A DNA stretch of 64,000 bases, from the NCBI GenBank assembly GCA_021234155.1, contig JAJEKV010000085.1, positions 1,686,896-1,750,895 on the forward strand, read 5' to 3'. Positions 1-10,611 of the stretch are shown here, in pieces (within the stretch, counting starts at the first letter, position 1; each line of letters begins with the position of its first letter). The notes below the pieces were generated by a model. The model worked only from the letters and a program-made list of their open reading frames with translations. It ran no database searches and was not told the DNA's origin. This DNA is from Isoetes taiwanensis (taxonomy: Eukaryota > Streptophyta > Lycopodiopsida > Isoetales > Isoetaceae). Made by a program: the position numbers and the translations under genes.

Positions 1-29
1 ATTGTAGTTGTATGGGATTGCCATCACGA

Positions 30-447
30 TGAGGGTGCTTTATTTCTTCTGTGCATAAATTGCTGCTACATTCTAGCCTTGTCCAAATCTGCTTTAAGAA
101 CCCAGGTTGAATCTCCATTGGTAAGTGTTTCCACTTAACCAAATACTGCAATATTTGAGTCCTGCGGGTCTTCTTATATGCACGATCAAGGAGAGCCTCA
201 GGAAGAACCTCCAACTGATCTTCCATCATCTCCAGAAGTATTGGAATATAGAGTATCTCCTTCGGATCGGGTGTATGCTTCTTGAGAAGGCTCACGTGAA
301 AGACTTTATGGACCTTTAAACGTGCTGGTAAGTTCAACTGGTTGGCTTGGGAGTCTATCCTTTCAGTTATCTCAAAGGGTCCCACCCATCTAGGTGCCAG
401 CTTCTTGCAATTGCCAATTTTTACCTTTGCCTGCTTAACCTTAATCT
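30..447 (-). pseudogene. integrase C-terminus and chromodomain
   Basis: A continuous minus-strand reading shows the conserved 'LKVHKVFHVSLLKKH' stretch of the integrase C-terminal domain near 290-340. About 20 residues later comes a chromodomain-like stretch with 'LPEALLDR' and 'QYLVKWKHLP' (about 115-215). In chromoviruses this domain follows integrase directly and is thought to steer integration into heterochromatin. The usual tryptophan after 'LP' is not at its normal place, so the domain is decayed at its end. The frame continues from the integrase core piece at higher coordinates. No stop is seen before the window edge region, but the element's end lies outside. Confidence 0.75.
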
Positions 448-1318
448 TTACCCATACCAATTCGCCAACTTGAAATTCTCGTGGCATATGATGGCAGCTA
501 ACAAATACCCCCGAACTTCTTCGACCAAAGCGTGCATATCTGTAAGTAACTGCTGAGAGACTTTCACCTTGGAAACTAGATTATCCCACGTGTCTGGAGT
601 AAGGCATTGATAGCAATAGTTGATCATTAAAGGAGACATCCTTGAGGATGCCTGTTTAGTACTGTTATAAGCAAACTCCACCAAATGGATATAATCTGCC
701 CATTGGGATTGCTTAGTCCAGACATAGTTATGTAGCATATCTTCTATTATGCAATTGGTATGCTCGGTTTGGCCATCCGTCTGCCGGTGGTAAGCCGTGC
801 TCATGGCAAGCTTAGTTTGAATAGTGCTAAAGAAATCCTTGCAAAATGCACTAACTAATAAACTTAGGATCCCAGTCCGATATAATGGTATGCGACATAC
901 CATGAAGGCGGAATATCTCTCTGATGAACAAAAAGGCGGTATCTAGTGCAATGTCCGTGGTTTGACATGGCAAGAAATACGCCATTTTGGATTGCTTGTC
1001 GACCACAACCATTAAAGCATTGAAACCCCTTAGAGTGCGTGAAAACCCCACGATAAAATCCATGGTAATAGCTTCCCACTTTGCATTAGGAACATCCAAG
1101 GGCCGCAATTCTCTTGGGATCCGCAACTGTTCCGCCTTTGTCTGCTGGCATATCTGACATTGCTTAATGTAGCTTGCAATGTGCCTCTTCATACCTGGCC
1201 AAAAATAGCTGGAGCGGATCTTAAAATATGTCTTCATGAATCCCGCATGCCCCGCTATAGGACTGTTATTGTGTCGTGGAGAATGAGCTTGCAGACTCCT
1301 GATGTTTCCGGCACACAT
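448..1318 (-). pseudogene. integrase catalytic core (two overlapping frames)
   Basis: The N-terminal part (851-1318) carries the end of the zinc-binding region ('YIKQCQICQQTK') and the first catalytic aspartate region ('ITMDFIVGF'), followed by 'VVVDKQSKMAYFLPC' typical of gypsy integrases. The second acidic region reads 'IISDWDPKFIS', where families normally have SDRD. The second part (448-903) is in another frame and continues with 'STAYHRQTDGQTEHTN', which holds the catalytic glutamate. A frameshift near 850-900 separates the halves. Integrase joins the element's DNA ends to the host chromosome. This copy cannot make the full enzyme. Confidence 0.85.
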
Positions 1319-1875
1319 AACTTATTCTTACAATAAAGAAGGTTACCTTCCTTCTTATAATAGTGAAAAGCTTCCCTCTCTTTATCCGTTCTGGCTTCCT
1401 TAGATAGACTTTGCCATATTTCTTGAAATTCAGGATCTAGAGGAAGAGTCTGCTCTATCTGCTTACCAAACTCACTGGTGAGAGTGGTAATCACATTACA
1501 ATGCGTGCGAGGGACTAATGGATGCCTGAAAAGAGCGTCGGCAACAACATTATGCTTGCCTGGCTTATACACAACTTCAAAATCATACTCCTCTAGGAAT
1601 TCCATCCATCGTCACTGCCTAAGATTGAGATGGGGTTGCGTGAAGATATATTGGAGACTTTGGTGATCTGTATCTAACTAGAATCATCTCCCAAGCAAGT
1701 AATCTCTCCAAATACGCAAGGCACGCACAACCGCAAATAACTCCTGGTCATGCGTGGGGCATTGCTGTTCCGCATCGTTCATCTTCTTAGAATCATACGC
1801 GATTGCCCTACCTTCTTGCATTAATACACCGCCCGTAGCAATCTTACTAGCATTTGTGGGAACCCACTTATCCTT
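1319..1875 (-). pseudogene. RNase H domain and integrase zinc-finger start
   Basis: The minus strand reads an RNase H domain at 1606-1875 with 'SKIATGGVLMQEGRAIAYDSKK', then 'ELFAVVRALRIWRDYLLG', interrupted by stops near 1680. It is followed by the typical closing stretch 'VVYKPGKHNVVADAL' (about 1530-1580). The region after that leads into the integrase zinc-binding part. RNase H degrades the RNA strand of the RNA:DNA hybrid during reverse transcription. The domain sits between RT and integrase as in all gypsy elements. In-frame stops and loss of the continuous frame show decay. Confidence 0.75.
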
Positions 1876-2518
1876 CTAAGGATCTGGCAAGGTAAGAACT
1901 TGAGCGGTTATCAAAGCATCCTTTAATGATTGAAATCTGGCCTGAACTTTCTCTTTCCAATGCGTCATCCAATCCTTAATCTTCTCATGTTTTGTAAGGT
2001 CTATAAGAGGCGTTACAAGCTTGATGAAGTTCTTAATAAATTTTCGGTAATAGCTCACCAAACCTAGAAAACTATGGACCTCCGACACATTCGCAGGAAC
2101 AGGCCATTCCTTGACTGCCCCAATCTTGGCTGGATCTGTTGATATGCCATTAGCAGTAACAATGTGTCCTAAGTAATTTACCTTGGTAGTTGCAAACTTT
2201 CATTTGGAAAACTTTGCATAAAGTTGATGGTATCTCAATTTCTGCAGGCCCAACCGAAGATGATGCTCATGGTCTTCCAAGGTTTTGTTGTAAATAAGGA
2301 TATCTTCGAAGAAAATGATGACAAAGTCATCCCGATATTCGCAGAAGACATCGTTCATCAATCTCATGAACGTAACTGGGGCATTGGTTAGCCCAAAGGG
2401 CATAATGGTAAACTCATAGTACCCATAACGTGTCCAAAAGGCGGACTTATGGATGTCGTCCTCTTTAATCCTTATCTGGTTATATCCTGAGCAAAGATTA
2501 CACAGGACTCGAAGAAGC

Positions 2519-2554
<36 letters not shown>

Positions 2555-2690
2555 GATAGTTTGCCCCTTGCAATTGATCCATGATACCATCGGCGCGCAG
2601 TAAAGCATACTGATTCCTAATTGTGTGTTTATTCAATTGCCTGTAATCAATGCACATGCGCAAGGTGCCATCCTTTTTCTTCACAAACAA
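1876..2690 (-). pseudogene. reverse transcriptase, inactive
   Basis: Three frame segments cover RT. The first (2472-2690) opens with '[19 protein letters not shown]', a hallmark of gypsy RT. The second (2200-2520) holds '[18 protein letters not shown]' and '[14 protein letters not shown]'. The third (1876-2088) has 'VHSFLGLVSYYRKFI', the connection region. At the catalytic box the usual Y-x-DD is replaced by 'FFED', so one of the two essential aspartates is gone. Between 'QLQGANY' and 'CSGYNQ' the normal dozen bases are replaced by a patch of small-subunit rRNA-like sequence (2513-2557) that also shifts the frame. Confidence 0.85.
2513..2557 (+). other. SSU rRNA 530-loop-like patch inside RT
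   Basis: The plus strand contains 'GTGCCAGCAGCCGCGGTAA' within a longer match to the 530-loop region of bacterial and organellar small-subunit rRNA (GCCCCGGCTAACTCC immediately before it). The motif is the most conserved stretch of 16S-type rRNA and includes the common universal primer site. The rest of the rRNA gene is absent, because RT coding sequence resumes on both sides. It is an insertion or local replacement of roughly 40 bases, not an rRNA gene. A mitochondrial or plastid origin, or a sequencing/assembly artefact, are all possible. Confidence 0.8.
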
Positions 2691-2851
2691 TCACATTCCA
2701 CGCCTCTGAAAGATGGTAAATTTTGAATCTCATCCAGAAAAAGGTCGTGGAATCCGCGAAGTAAGGCAGCAATTGCTTTGGGTAAGCTTCGAATGACTTC
2801 TTTCTGTTTACAAATGGCCTCTACTGATGCAAGCCTAACAATGCAAGCAAC

Positions 2852-3400
2852 CTAATACCTTCGGACGGTTTTATCCAACTGATGCAATGAAATACACAGC
2901 ATAATTGGAACAACTAGTTTACCTGCTATAGTTACATGAGCTCCATTAGCTGCGTTAAAGATAACTTCCTGCTTCTCACAATCAATATTTTCTTTTGCAG
3001 TAACCAAGAACTCCATGCCCACAATAAGATCGTACCGGCCGATGTTCATAATTTTGGCTTCTAGAGTACTGGGTGCTCCTGGCAACTAGATGTTCAAATT
3101 AATGCATCGGCCCTGTGTATGATGAACAGTCCCACTAGCCAGCATAACTGGATGCGGCTTTGATCTCAAAGGAGTAAGCTGTAAGACTTCTGCCATTCTA
3201 GGTGAAGCGAAATTATGTGTACTATTCGTATCCATAAGGATGACAAAAGGCTTATTGTGTACTTGGCCAACCGTGGATACAACAATAGGCTGAATGTCTG
3301 TTTGACCCGTCTCAGTAGTGGCATATACGTAGGACTCACCTTGTATATAATCTAGAACATTATCGTCGGCAACGATTGGAGGGTCAAACAATGGCAACAT
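2852..3400 (-). pseudogene. aspartic protease (retropepsin-like)
   Basis: The upper segment (3086-3400) reads 'VILMDTNSTHNFAS', which matches the DTGS(S/T)HNF catalytic turn of gypsy proteases with the glycine changed to asparagine. The lower segment (2852-3085) has 'YDLIVGMEFL', matching the conserved ILGMDWL region near the protease C-terminus. A stop near 3085 separates them, followed by noncoding-looking sequence up to RT at 2690. Retropepsins cut the Gag-Pol polyprotein. The altered active-site turn and the stop make this copy non-functional. Confidence 0.8.
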
Positions 3401-3411
3401 ATCTTCCTAAT

Positions 3412-4420
3412 TTACTTTTGCGAGGGAAGCTTGTGCAGCTTCGGTAACATATGGGCATTCCTGCATGTGATGTCCTGGTCGAAAACACCAAAAACATGCT
3501 CTGCCCTGTCGTAACTGCTCACGAGCTTCCCTTGGAATTGCTTGCAGAATCTTTCACATGGTTCCTGTGGCATTAGCGGACTTATCTGGTACATTGAAAC
3601 AGACTTTCCTATCTTGCTTCTGATACATAGGCGGCTGAGGAGGTCCTAGGCTAGAAGAGCGTCCCCGATAAGATGTATAGTTCCTCCTCTAACCAAAGGT
3701 AGAGGAACGCTATGACTGGTATTTGGGACTACCTTCCTCCAAGCTAAGGGCCTTAGCTTCGGCCACTGCTACCGTTCTTAGATCTATGGCTCGCACTATC
3801 TTCCGAAGTGTGGGGGATAACCCCTCAATGTAACCTTCCACTGCCCTGCGTCCATTAATCCCTGGCACATACAACTGTAAACGCATGAACTCATCCGTGT
3901 ATGCTCCAACCGTGAGGTTCTTCTGTTCCAGACGGTAGAAAGTTTGGATCTGTTGGCAGCGATGCGCTCTCGAGACATAATGAGATTTGAATGCTTTATC
4001 AAAAATCTTGAATCGGCACCTGCCTCGTGTCAATCCATGAGAGCGAGCATATCCTTTCCACCAAATACGTGTTGACCCCGTGAGGTTGGTGGTAGTGACC
4101 TTGTTGATATCTTTTTTTGTTATTTCATATGATTTGCCAAACTCATGCATCTCATTTAACTAGGATTCGGCATCCATAGACGATCTGGTTTTACCCAAAA
4201 ACTGGGCCAACTTACGGTTGTTCCAAATATTCGTGATGGCAGAATCCACTATCTTCTGATAGTCCTTTTTACGAGTCTTGGGATGACCTCTTGACGATTC
4301 CGAGGAATCCGATGACACCGACAAATCGGAGTTTGTATCAGATGATGAATTGCACCGAGTACGTTTTGAGCATGTAAATATAGCTGGAACAGGTGCTAGA
4401 GAAGGTGGTGGTGGCGGCAA
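3412..4420 (-). pseudogene. gag with zinc knuckle
   Basis: Three minus-strand pieces make up gag. The first (4160-4420) begins with a proline run and a serine/acidic stretch. The second (3710-4150) is the retrotransposon gag core, with 'STRIWWKGYARSHG' and 'YTDEFMRLQLYVPG' and 'YIEGLSPTLRKIV'. The third (about 3450-3530) holds a CCHC zinc knuckle, CFWC-x3-GH-x4-C, in a frame read through stops. Gag forms the particle that packages element RNA. Stops near 4155, 3705 and 3595 break the frame. It directly precedes protease, as expected. Confidence 0.8.
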
Positions 4421-4759
4421 CTAGTTATTAGCTATAGCAGGAACTTCGGTCCATATACATAGAGTAAACTGACGCTTCATAAGTATGAGCTCTTTCTCCG
4501 GAGTTAAAAGACCTGGTTGCACGTGGGTAGCCCAAGGAGGGTGACGTGCACCGTCTAAAACACAAATAAAGAATAGAGATAAACAAGATGTACAACCATA
4601 AAATTATAATTTCCATGCAAGACATTATTAGACATAGAGGCTAATATATAAAATATCAAAAAGTCATATTAAAGGATGGCATACAGGTGCCAAGTTCCTT
4701 GTTACACATTTCTTAATGGCCTAAGGCCGTACACCTATAACAGTAAAAAACAATCAAGA
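4421..4759. other. spacer between gag and upstream extra ORF
   Basis: About 340 bases lie between the start of gag and the end of the extra ORF at 4760. The sequence is AT-rich and I see no coding, LTR or repeat signature in it. Confidence 0.5.
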
Positions 4760-6145
4760 ACTGGGTCCTGCATCTTCATCCATCGGAATAGGAGGCACTG
4801 GCAGCTGGCAGTGACGAAGTAAGGTTATGCCAGGGCTAATGGTAAGGGCAGTCGCAGACGCAATCTTCGGGAGAAACTCCGTGGCCAATGGAGCGGCCAC
4901 AAGGAGTCTCATGCTCATCCATGCAACAATCTTGCCTCAAGGCGGCCAACACAAAGTCACGATGCACGAGCATATACGTTAGCATGCGAGGTTGGAGCTT
5001 CTTATGACCGGCTAAGGTGGATAAAGCATGGAGTGCCCACCATGATGCTTCGGCCTCCTGAGCTAGATCCCGGGCAATAAAGAGGACTTGCCCTTGCTTA
5101 AAAGCCAAAAGGAAGAAGTGGGTGGTATGGTTTCCTAAAGCACGGATCTCGGGGATAACAGAGGTGGCTACCTCCTTGTCGAGGTCCATGGTCATTTCGT
5201 CCTCCTTAACTTCTTACTTTTCTTCCCTCAAAAGATCCTTGTTGTCACAAAGATCTTTCCCGTCCTCATCCAATTCCATGGGGATCCACCATATTAATAT
5301 TGGGAACGTGAGGTTGCATAGCAACAAAGGCTTCCTTAGGTGGTTGTGATGGGGCCTCTTGCAACATAAGATGTCGCAAGCGCAAGAGGGCGTCAATCGG
5401 TTCTATAGTCTCCTGGTGAAATTGAAGCAATTGTTGTACCTCAGAGGCGAACTTGGAAGGGCTGAAGTCAATGAAGTCGTCCATACAATACTCGGCAAGT
5501 TCATATAGGGCTTCAGTCTTGGTCTTGGATTTGGTCAGCAACAATGTGGTATGTCCACATAATATCCTCCAGTAGAAGGTATTCTTGACCTTCATGATGA
5601 ATAACTGGGAGGTATCCAATCCAGTAAGTCTAGCTCCTTGGTCTTGATGCAACGGCATTTGGTCGGCCAACTGCTTCCTGCGAACAAAATCATCCTTACT
5701 GATACGCTCATCCTCCTCAGATGGTATAGCTGGTGCTTTCCCTTCTCTACGGCCAAGGCTTGGTCCTTGATGTATTGGTCCATAAGAATGACCAACGCAA
5801 ACCTGACGTCAAAGTACCCTTGGCCCTCATGTAGAATGATAGGGGGTTGCTTGGCCCATCGGATGATCCCTTTAAGCACGTTGGTGGCGTGAGAATCAAC
5901 CCCCAACATATCCCATACAACATCCCTCTACAGATAGAGGCGAGGCAGGTCTCCAAGGGTGTCATAGTGCGGAACCATATCCTGAGTGTAGAACTCGAGG
6001 AATGCAGCATAATCCAGATGTGCCTGCATGTTGGTAACCATATCGATGTCTTGGAGCGAGAAGCGATGGAGCAACTCGAAGGGAACTTATGCATTCCAGT
6101 GCTCACTGTCTATGTACCATTGGGCAAGGCTAGAAGCGTCCATTC
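4760..6145 (-). pseudogene. extra ORF A upstream of gag, unknown function
   Basis: Successive minus-strand frames read one degenerate protein of roughly 450 residues. It starts near 6145 with 'MDASSLAQWYIDSEHW', passes 'WDMLGVDSHATNVLKGIIRW' (about 5860-5920), then 'ALYELAEYCMDDFIDFSPSK', and 'SWWALHALSTLAGHKKLQPR' (about 4970-5030), and ends with 'PMDEDAGPSS' before TGA at 4760. At least two stops and three frameshifts interrupt it. I do not recognise the family. The early part loosely recalls the 'plant transposon protein' domain of many plant retroelement ORFs, but I would not rely on that. It lies in the same orientation as the surrounding chromovirus, between primer site and gag. Confidence 0.55.
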
Positions 6146-6229
6146 GCGCAAGAGAGAAGTAGAGGGGGATAAAGAGAATAAGGAGAGCAAAAGAGAAATG
6201 AAACCCTAAAATTTAATGTCACTTTTTAA

Positions 6230-6416
6230 AGTTATACTGACGCCAGCATCAGAGGTCATTAATAATAATTATAATTAAAAGTTTTTTTTTGGGTAAATAA
6301 TTATGAAAATATACACAACAAGAAATTATGGACAGAAAATTAAGATTCCCATATTCACATCTGAAGATATATACAATAAAATATTTTACAGGGTGGTTTG
6401 AAAAAGTTGTCAAACT
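6230..6416. other. AT-rich spacer between ORF A and ORF B
   Basis: An AT-rich stretch with a T homopolymer near 6283-6291 and no coding signal. Confidence 0.4.
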
Positions 6417-8167
6417 AAATGGGGTCTCGCTGAATCCTTCGTGCCAAGGTCATATCCTTTGACATTATGGTAACCCTCTTATCTTGGCAGCCTCCTGAAG
6501 AGCGAGCATAGCATAGGTCTGGAACCGAAGGTCGGTCCGATACTCTTGTGCTATCTCTCGGACCAGGCATTGGAAGGGAAGCTTCCGTAACAGAAGTTTT
6601 GTGGTTCCCGCAATGCCACGGTGCCGGACTTCCAACTATGAGACTTTCGTTGCCAAGGCGGCGACTTGGGAAGCATCTTGCCCCCTTACACGGGGCGGGA
6701 TCGAGCGGCATCCACGCGATCCTGCCGTCGAGCAGAGCTCGTGGCCATGCCAAAATTGCCCACGGCTTGGAGCTTCTGCCTGTAGGTGCTCCTCGACTTG
6801 TATGCTGTGCTCTTCTGCTTCCGTCGGATAATGGGGCCATCAATTTGGTTCGGAGCCTGCTGGGTTTGCTGCTCCTCAACTTGCCGAGTTTCATGCTGGA
6901 TATCCCACGCAGCCTCCTGCTGGGCGACTTGCTCGGCTTGTTGCTGCTCTTCCCACTCAACTTCCTGTTGAGCGGCATATGCAGTTGCCATATGCTCCTC
7001 CATCTCAGCCAGGCGATGAACGCTAATCCTTCTTAGCAGCTCGGTCTTGTATTGGTCCGACCTAGCTCGCATGTCCTGTTGAATGAGAAGCAGGACCTCC
7101 TGGGTAAGGTACGACGAAATCTCGTCCCAAATAAAGGTCTGGGACTCATCATCAAAATGGCAAGGGGAAGGTAAGTGGGATTCCCGACAATTATGGCCTC
7201 CCCCTCTCCCAGGTAGACATACTCTCTACCTTGGGTCTTCAGGTCTCCCCGCTCCATCTTCCGTCGTTAAGCCGGGTTATGGCTAACTCCATAATCCTTT
7301 GGGCCTCTGCTCTGATTGCTTCTCCTTCACTAACCTCAACGCAAGAAGGAGGATATGTTGGAACTACATGCCTAAGTGATAATTTTGAACAGATGGCAAT
7401 TGCTATATATTACACCTGCTTAACATTTATAGATGGACTTTGCATGGAAAAATAATAAAAAGAGGGAAAGTAGACGAAAATAAAACAGGGGAAAAAGTGA
7501 CAAAACGAATCGTGGGTTTTGGTTTTGAACAAATCGAACAGTATGGCTAACGTTGAAGCCGGATTTTGTCGGGCCGGACTTGTATCTGGCCAGATGCCCC
7601 GGATTTGGAGCCGGAGGAGATGTAAACTGGTTGTAGGTGCCGTTTTATGTTCTGTGTGGTAATAAGTGGCAGTCCTGCTCTGTGTGGTAATACAGTTCTG
7701 TGTGCTATTCTTTGTGGGGTATCCTTTGTGGGCTCCTATTCGATTTATGCAGGTAAATCCTTTGTGGATATTAAGCAGGTGTAAAAGGGAGAAGATTGAA
7801 CTTGGTTTTTCATCTGGGTTCAATTCCCGGGCTCAAAGTTTTCAATTCTAACAGGATAAAACTTGACCAACATTAGAACTTGGTCAGGCTGCTCCACCAA
7901 GGTGTACGGATCCGCTAGGGCGTTCAACTTCAGTAAAAAGCACTCTGTCAAGTGAAAGATGGGGTAAGGCACCCTATCCCCGGCAACGAACCGCTTAACA
8001 AACTCAGTCAAGTGGCGCTCGAGCTTTTCAGGGTCCCCGGCGAGCTGCTCATGAAGCTCGGCAAGGATCTGATTCACGTTAAGGTTGGAGTAGCTAACGA
8101 CATGCCAAATGCAAGCCATAGTCACGCGTACAAGACAAGGTATCGAAGTAGGGCACTGATACGGCAA
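6417..8167 (-). pseudogene. extra ORF B upstream of gag, split by a solo LTR
   Basis: The N-terminal part (7859-8167) has 'AELHEQLAGDPEKLERHLTE' and ends in 'DQVLMLVKFYP'. A 498-bp LTR with a target duplication interrupts it at 7356-7853. The reading then resumes at 7350 in a compatible frame with 'SCVEVSEGEAIRAEAQRI'. Frameshifted further on is a very Q/E-rich stretch (about 6790-7060, 'QQEVEWEEQQQAEQVAQQEA') likely to be a coiled coil, then a tail to about 6417. The family is unknown to me. Like ORF A it lies between primer site and gag, in element orientation. The smooth join across the LTR shows the frame was open there before insertion. Confidence 0.6.
7356..7853. mobile_element. solo LTR with 5-bp target duplication
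   Basis: The segment starts TGTTGGAA and ends TTCTAACA, an imperfect inverted pair of the copia type. It is flanked on both sides by GGATA (7351-7355 and 7854-7858). No internal retroelement sequence is present, so it is a solo LTR left by recombination between two LTRs. It contains a TATA-like run near 7401 and short repeats of TGTGTGGTAAT near 7655-7690. It interrupts ORF B, and the coding frame matches up across it. The element's orientation is not clear. Confidence 0.85.
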
Positions 8168-8249
8168 CGTCGGTCAAGGGTTAAAGCTATGGCAAGGCAA
8201 GCTCCCTTCCAGTGGCTATGGCGGACAGGTGAGGCGGCAGGCTAAAGAG

Positions 8250-8759
8250 GAAAGAAAAACAAAAAAAAATAACCGTCACTTTTTAAGTTTTGATTTCAAC
8301 TTTTTTTTTTTATATGGCAAAAAAATATGCCATTTTTATACGCAATTTTTATACGGGGCGTGATGGTGGATTTTGGCATTCTTTTCGAATTATAAAGCGG
8401 TATTTCCCTGATCGCCCCTCTGGCTCTAGGGCCTATTTGATGACATTTTGGCACTGCCCACCTATGTCCCTTGGTCAATTGGACTATCCCCGACGCATTG
8501 GTGCAAGAATGGCCTCCATCTGAGTTACTTAGAAAAAGCTATAGTCCTTGGGAACAAGGGACCTCGTTCTCCCAAAACTCAGCAGACTTAACCCTAATAA
8601 CTCATAATTTACTCCATAACTAGCTTATTTCTCTCATAACTAGGCCAACACTCATGCTAACTATGGAATTGGATAATTTGTCCTAAATTAAAAGTCCCCT
8701 ACAACTAACCAATCCAACGAGTTAGAATATGGCCAGTGCAATGATCTAGTCCACATCAT
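8250..8759. other. noncoding stretch between ORF B and primer site
   Basis: This is where the leader of the minus-strand element would lie. It carries A/T homopolymers near 8257-8312 and nothing else I can identify. Confidence 0.4.
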
Positions 8760-8771
8760 GCTCTGATACCA
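8760..8771 (-). promoter_or_regulatory. primer binding site, tRNA-iMet type
   Basis: The minus strand reads TGGTATCAGAGC, the standard plant primer binding site complementary to the 3' end of initiator tRNA-Met. It lies one base inside the end (...CATCACA) of the LTR at 8773, exactly where minus-strand DNA synthesis would start for the chromovirus at 1-8760. Confidence 0.9.
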
Positions 8772-8772
8772 C

Positions 8773-10240
8773 TGTGATGCTCCCCAAATCCATATGATGC
8801 TCCCATCGTACGAACACGGGAAATTCCCTCCCATGAGACTACATCACCATAGAAAGGCCCTCTGTCTAACTCAGACCACTTGGGATGGCCAAGTGTCTGG
8901 GTGAAGGACATGGAGGTGTCATTCGTCCCACACCTTCTATGGGAATCCTATATAGCGGAAGCGTATATACATGTTAGCACCTAGAACCATACACAAAATA
9001 ATATACCACCACGAAGGGTGGTCCACCCCTCTTCTATATTAGCAACAATACAATACCAATATAACATAATAATTGCACCATAAATAAGGGCTCTACCCCT
9101 CAAACTCACGGGGGCCGACTGACGGTCAAGGACCCAGATAACAACAGACAGAAGTATAACATGGCGTTGGCTGGCATAGAACAACGGCTAGGGTACTCCA
9201 CTCCATCCGCCCCTCCTGTGCACACTTTGCAGATAGGCTGAAACATGCTATGACGTGATTGTGGCCTTTTGAAGTCGTAATCTCATGGAGTAATTCTATG
9301 AGACCACTCCAGGTTACATCTTCCTGGACTGTTGGGGCAGGAAAGGAATGAATCCCCTCCAGAGCATGATGGTTACATGGGCGTGCTAGAGGATCGTGGC
9401 ACCACTGGCACACATGCATTCGTACCTGACTTACCCTCCCCCTCCCCAAAAAGCTAAAGGCCGGCTCACTGCACACGTTCGAGTTAAGGATGTTCCAATG
9501 GCCATATCCTGTAACCCAGGGGGTGTCAGACCCATACCCGAGCCCTTCAATGACCGACTATAAGCCTAGCACACTATAGGAATCCTGTAGCCACGCTAGA
9601 CAAGATCCCATCTCCGTTTCACCATCATACTATCTAGTGCTGAATCACAACATAGCATCCACAGCCAGGTGGGCTCTTGTGCACAGGCTGCATTTACTGG
9701 GTCTTAAGGGTTCTAGCTAGAAACATATCGACTACTACTGAGCTTTTCAGGTCTCTACCCACCCTTAATCCCAAACATCCAGGAGGAACAGAGAGATTAT
9801 ATAATCATAAACAAAACATCCATCATCGTCTTAATAGCACATAAAAGAGAATTTAACCATCTATCTTGTCATGCAAGGGTTAGCTGAAACACAAACTATA
9901 GACTAACCGGTCGCTTGGCTAGAGCCGTTATCTCGAAAGGCTTCCATCTTTCAGGTCAACATACAGTGGCGAGTAGCTCCTCCCCTTCCCAAATCGATTT
10001 GGGGTAGAATTAGGGGTAGGGACCCAACTTGCTCCCTAATCTTAGTAAGTCTCCCCTGGCCAATCGAATTGGGCCAGGTGGCTCTCCCTACTTAGCTTAC
10101 ATTTACTAAGTAATAACATTAATTAGTCTAATTAACTTAATTAACTTATTAACAATTTAGCGTAGCTAACAAAAGCCCTTTTAAGTTAGCCCAAGTTATC
10201 CCCTAATGACCCATAAGGGTCTAATTATACTCTGGTGACA
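8773..10240 (-). mobile_element. probable 5' LTR of the chromovirus
   Basis: The inner edge is firm. On the minus strand the sequence ...CATCACA is followed by one spacer base and the primer binding site. A minus-strand TATA box (CTATATAG at 8951-8958) lies about 180 bases before this edge, a sensible distance for R plus U5. The outer edge at 10240 is a guess based on the sequence TGTCACC at the minus-strand start. The sister LTR is outside the window, so neither length nor age can be checked. No long ORFs fit the strand, as expected for an LTR. Confidence 0.6.
8950..8959 (-). promoter_or_regulatory. TATA box of the LTR
   Basis: CTATATAG on the minus strand, in a GC-balanced setting and upstream of the primer site, is the probable core promoter of the chromovirus. 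Confidence 0.45.
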
Positions 10241-10610
10241 TGTTATATTGTTTATACATATACCGTATAAATACATGGAACGTCACAGTAAAATAGTTTT
10301 GTTGTGTTTAAAACCATCTCGCAGCCATTTGAACTAAGCAACATAAGCGTTCTGCTTATTCTAACATTTTCTTGCTTGCAGTGATTTTGAGGTCAGACTG
10401 TTCCCCAAATCTTGCAACACTTGTTGTATTATAACTTTTCGAAGTTGAACCTTTCCTAGAAGCTATAACATGCTCAACAAATCATTTTAGTAACTAACCT
10501 TCTTAACAAAGAGGTTACCAGGTTTTTCTCTTAATCATTAAAATGTATCAGAATAAGAGCAACTTGAACCGGAACGCAATGACAGTTCAGAAACAAAATA
10601 CTTTGCCATC
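10241..10610. other. unannotated AT-rich sequence
   Basis: No coding frame, repeat or terminal structure is recognised in this stretch outside the LTR. Confidence 0.4.
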
Positions 10611-10611
10611 T

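Larger units (their letters stand above)
1..10240 (-). mobile_element. Ty3/gypsy chromovirus, minus strand, 3' end outside window
   Basis: Read on the minus strand, the order is probable 5' LTR (8773-10240), tRNA-iMet primer site (8760-8771), two extra ORFs, gag, protease, RT, RNase H, integrase and a chromodomain running off the window start. The order protease-RT-RNase H-integrase is that of Ty3/gypsy, and the chromodomain after integrase marks a chromovirus. Every coding domain is broken by stops or frameshifts, so the copy is dead as written. The 3' LTR would lie before position 1. The outer edge at 10240 is inferred from a TG...CA pair and could not be confirmed by a target duplication. 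The block between primer site and gag is far longer than usual for the group. Confidence 0.85.

Noticed and set aside
2513-2557. A 16S/18S rRNA gene
   Set aside because: Only about 40 bases match and RT coding sequence resumes on both sides, so it is listed as a patch and not as an rRNA gene.
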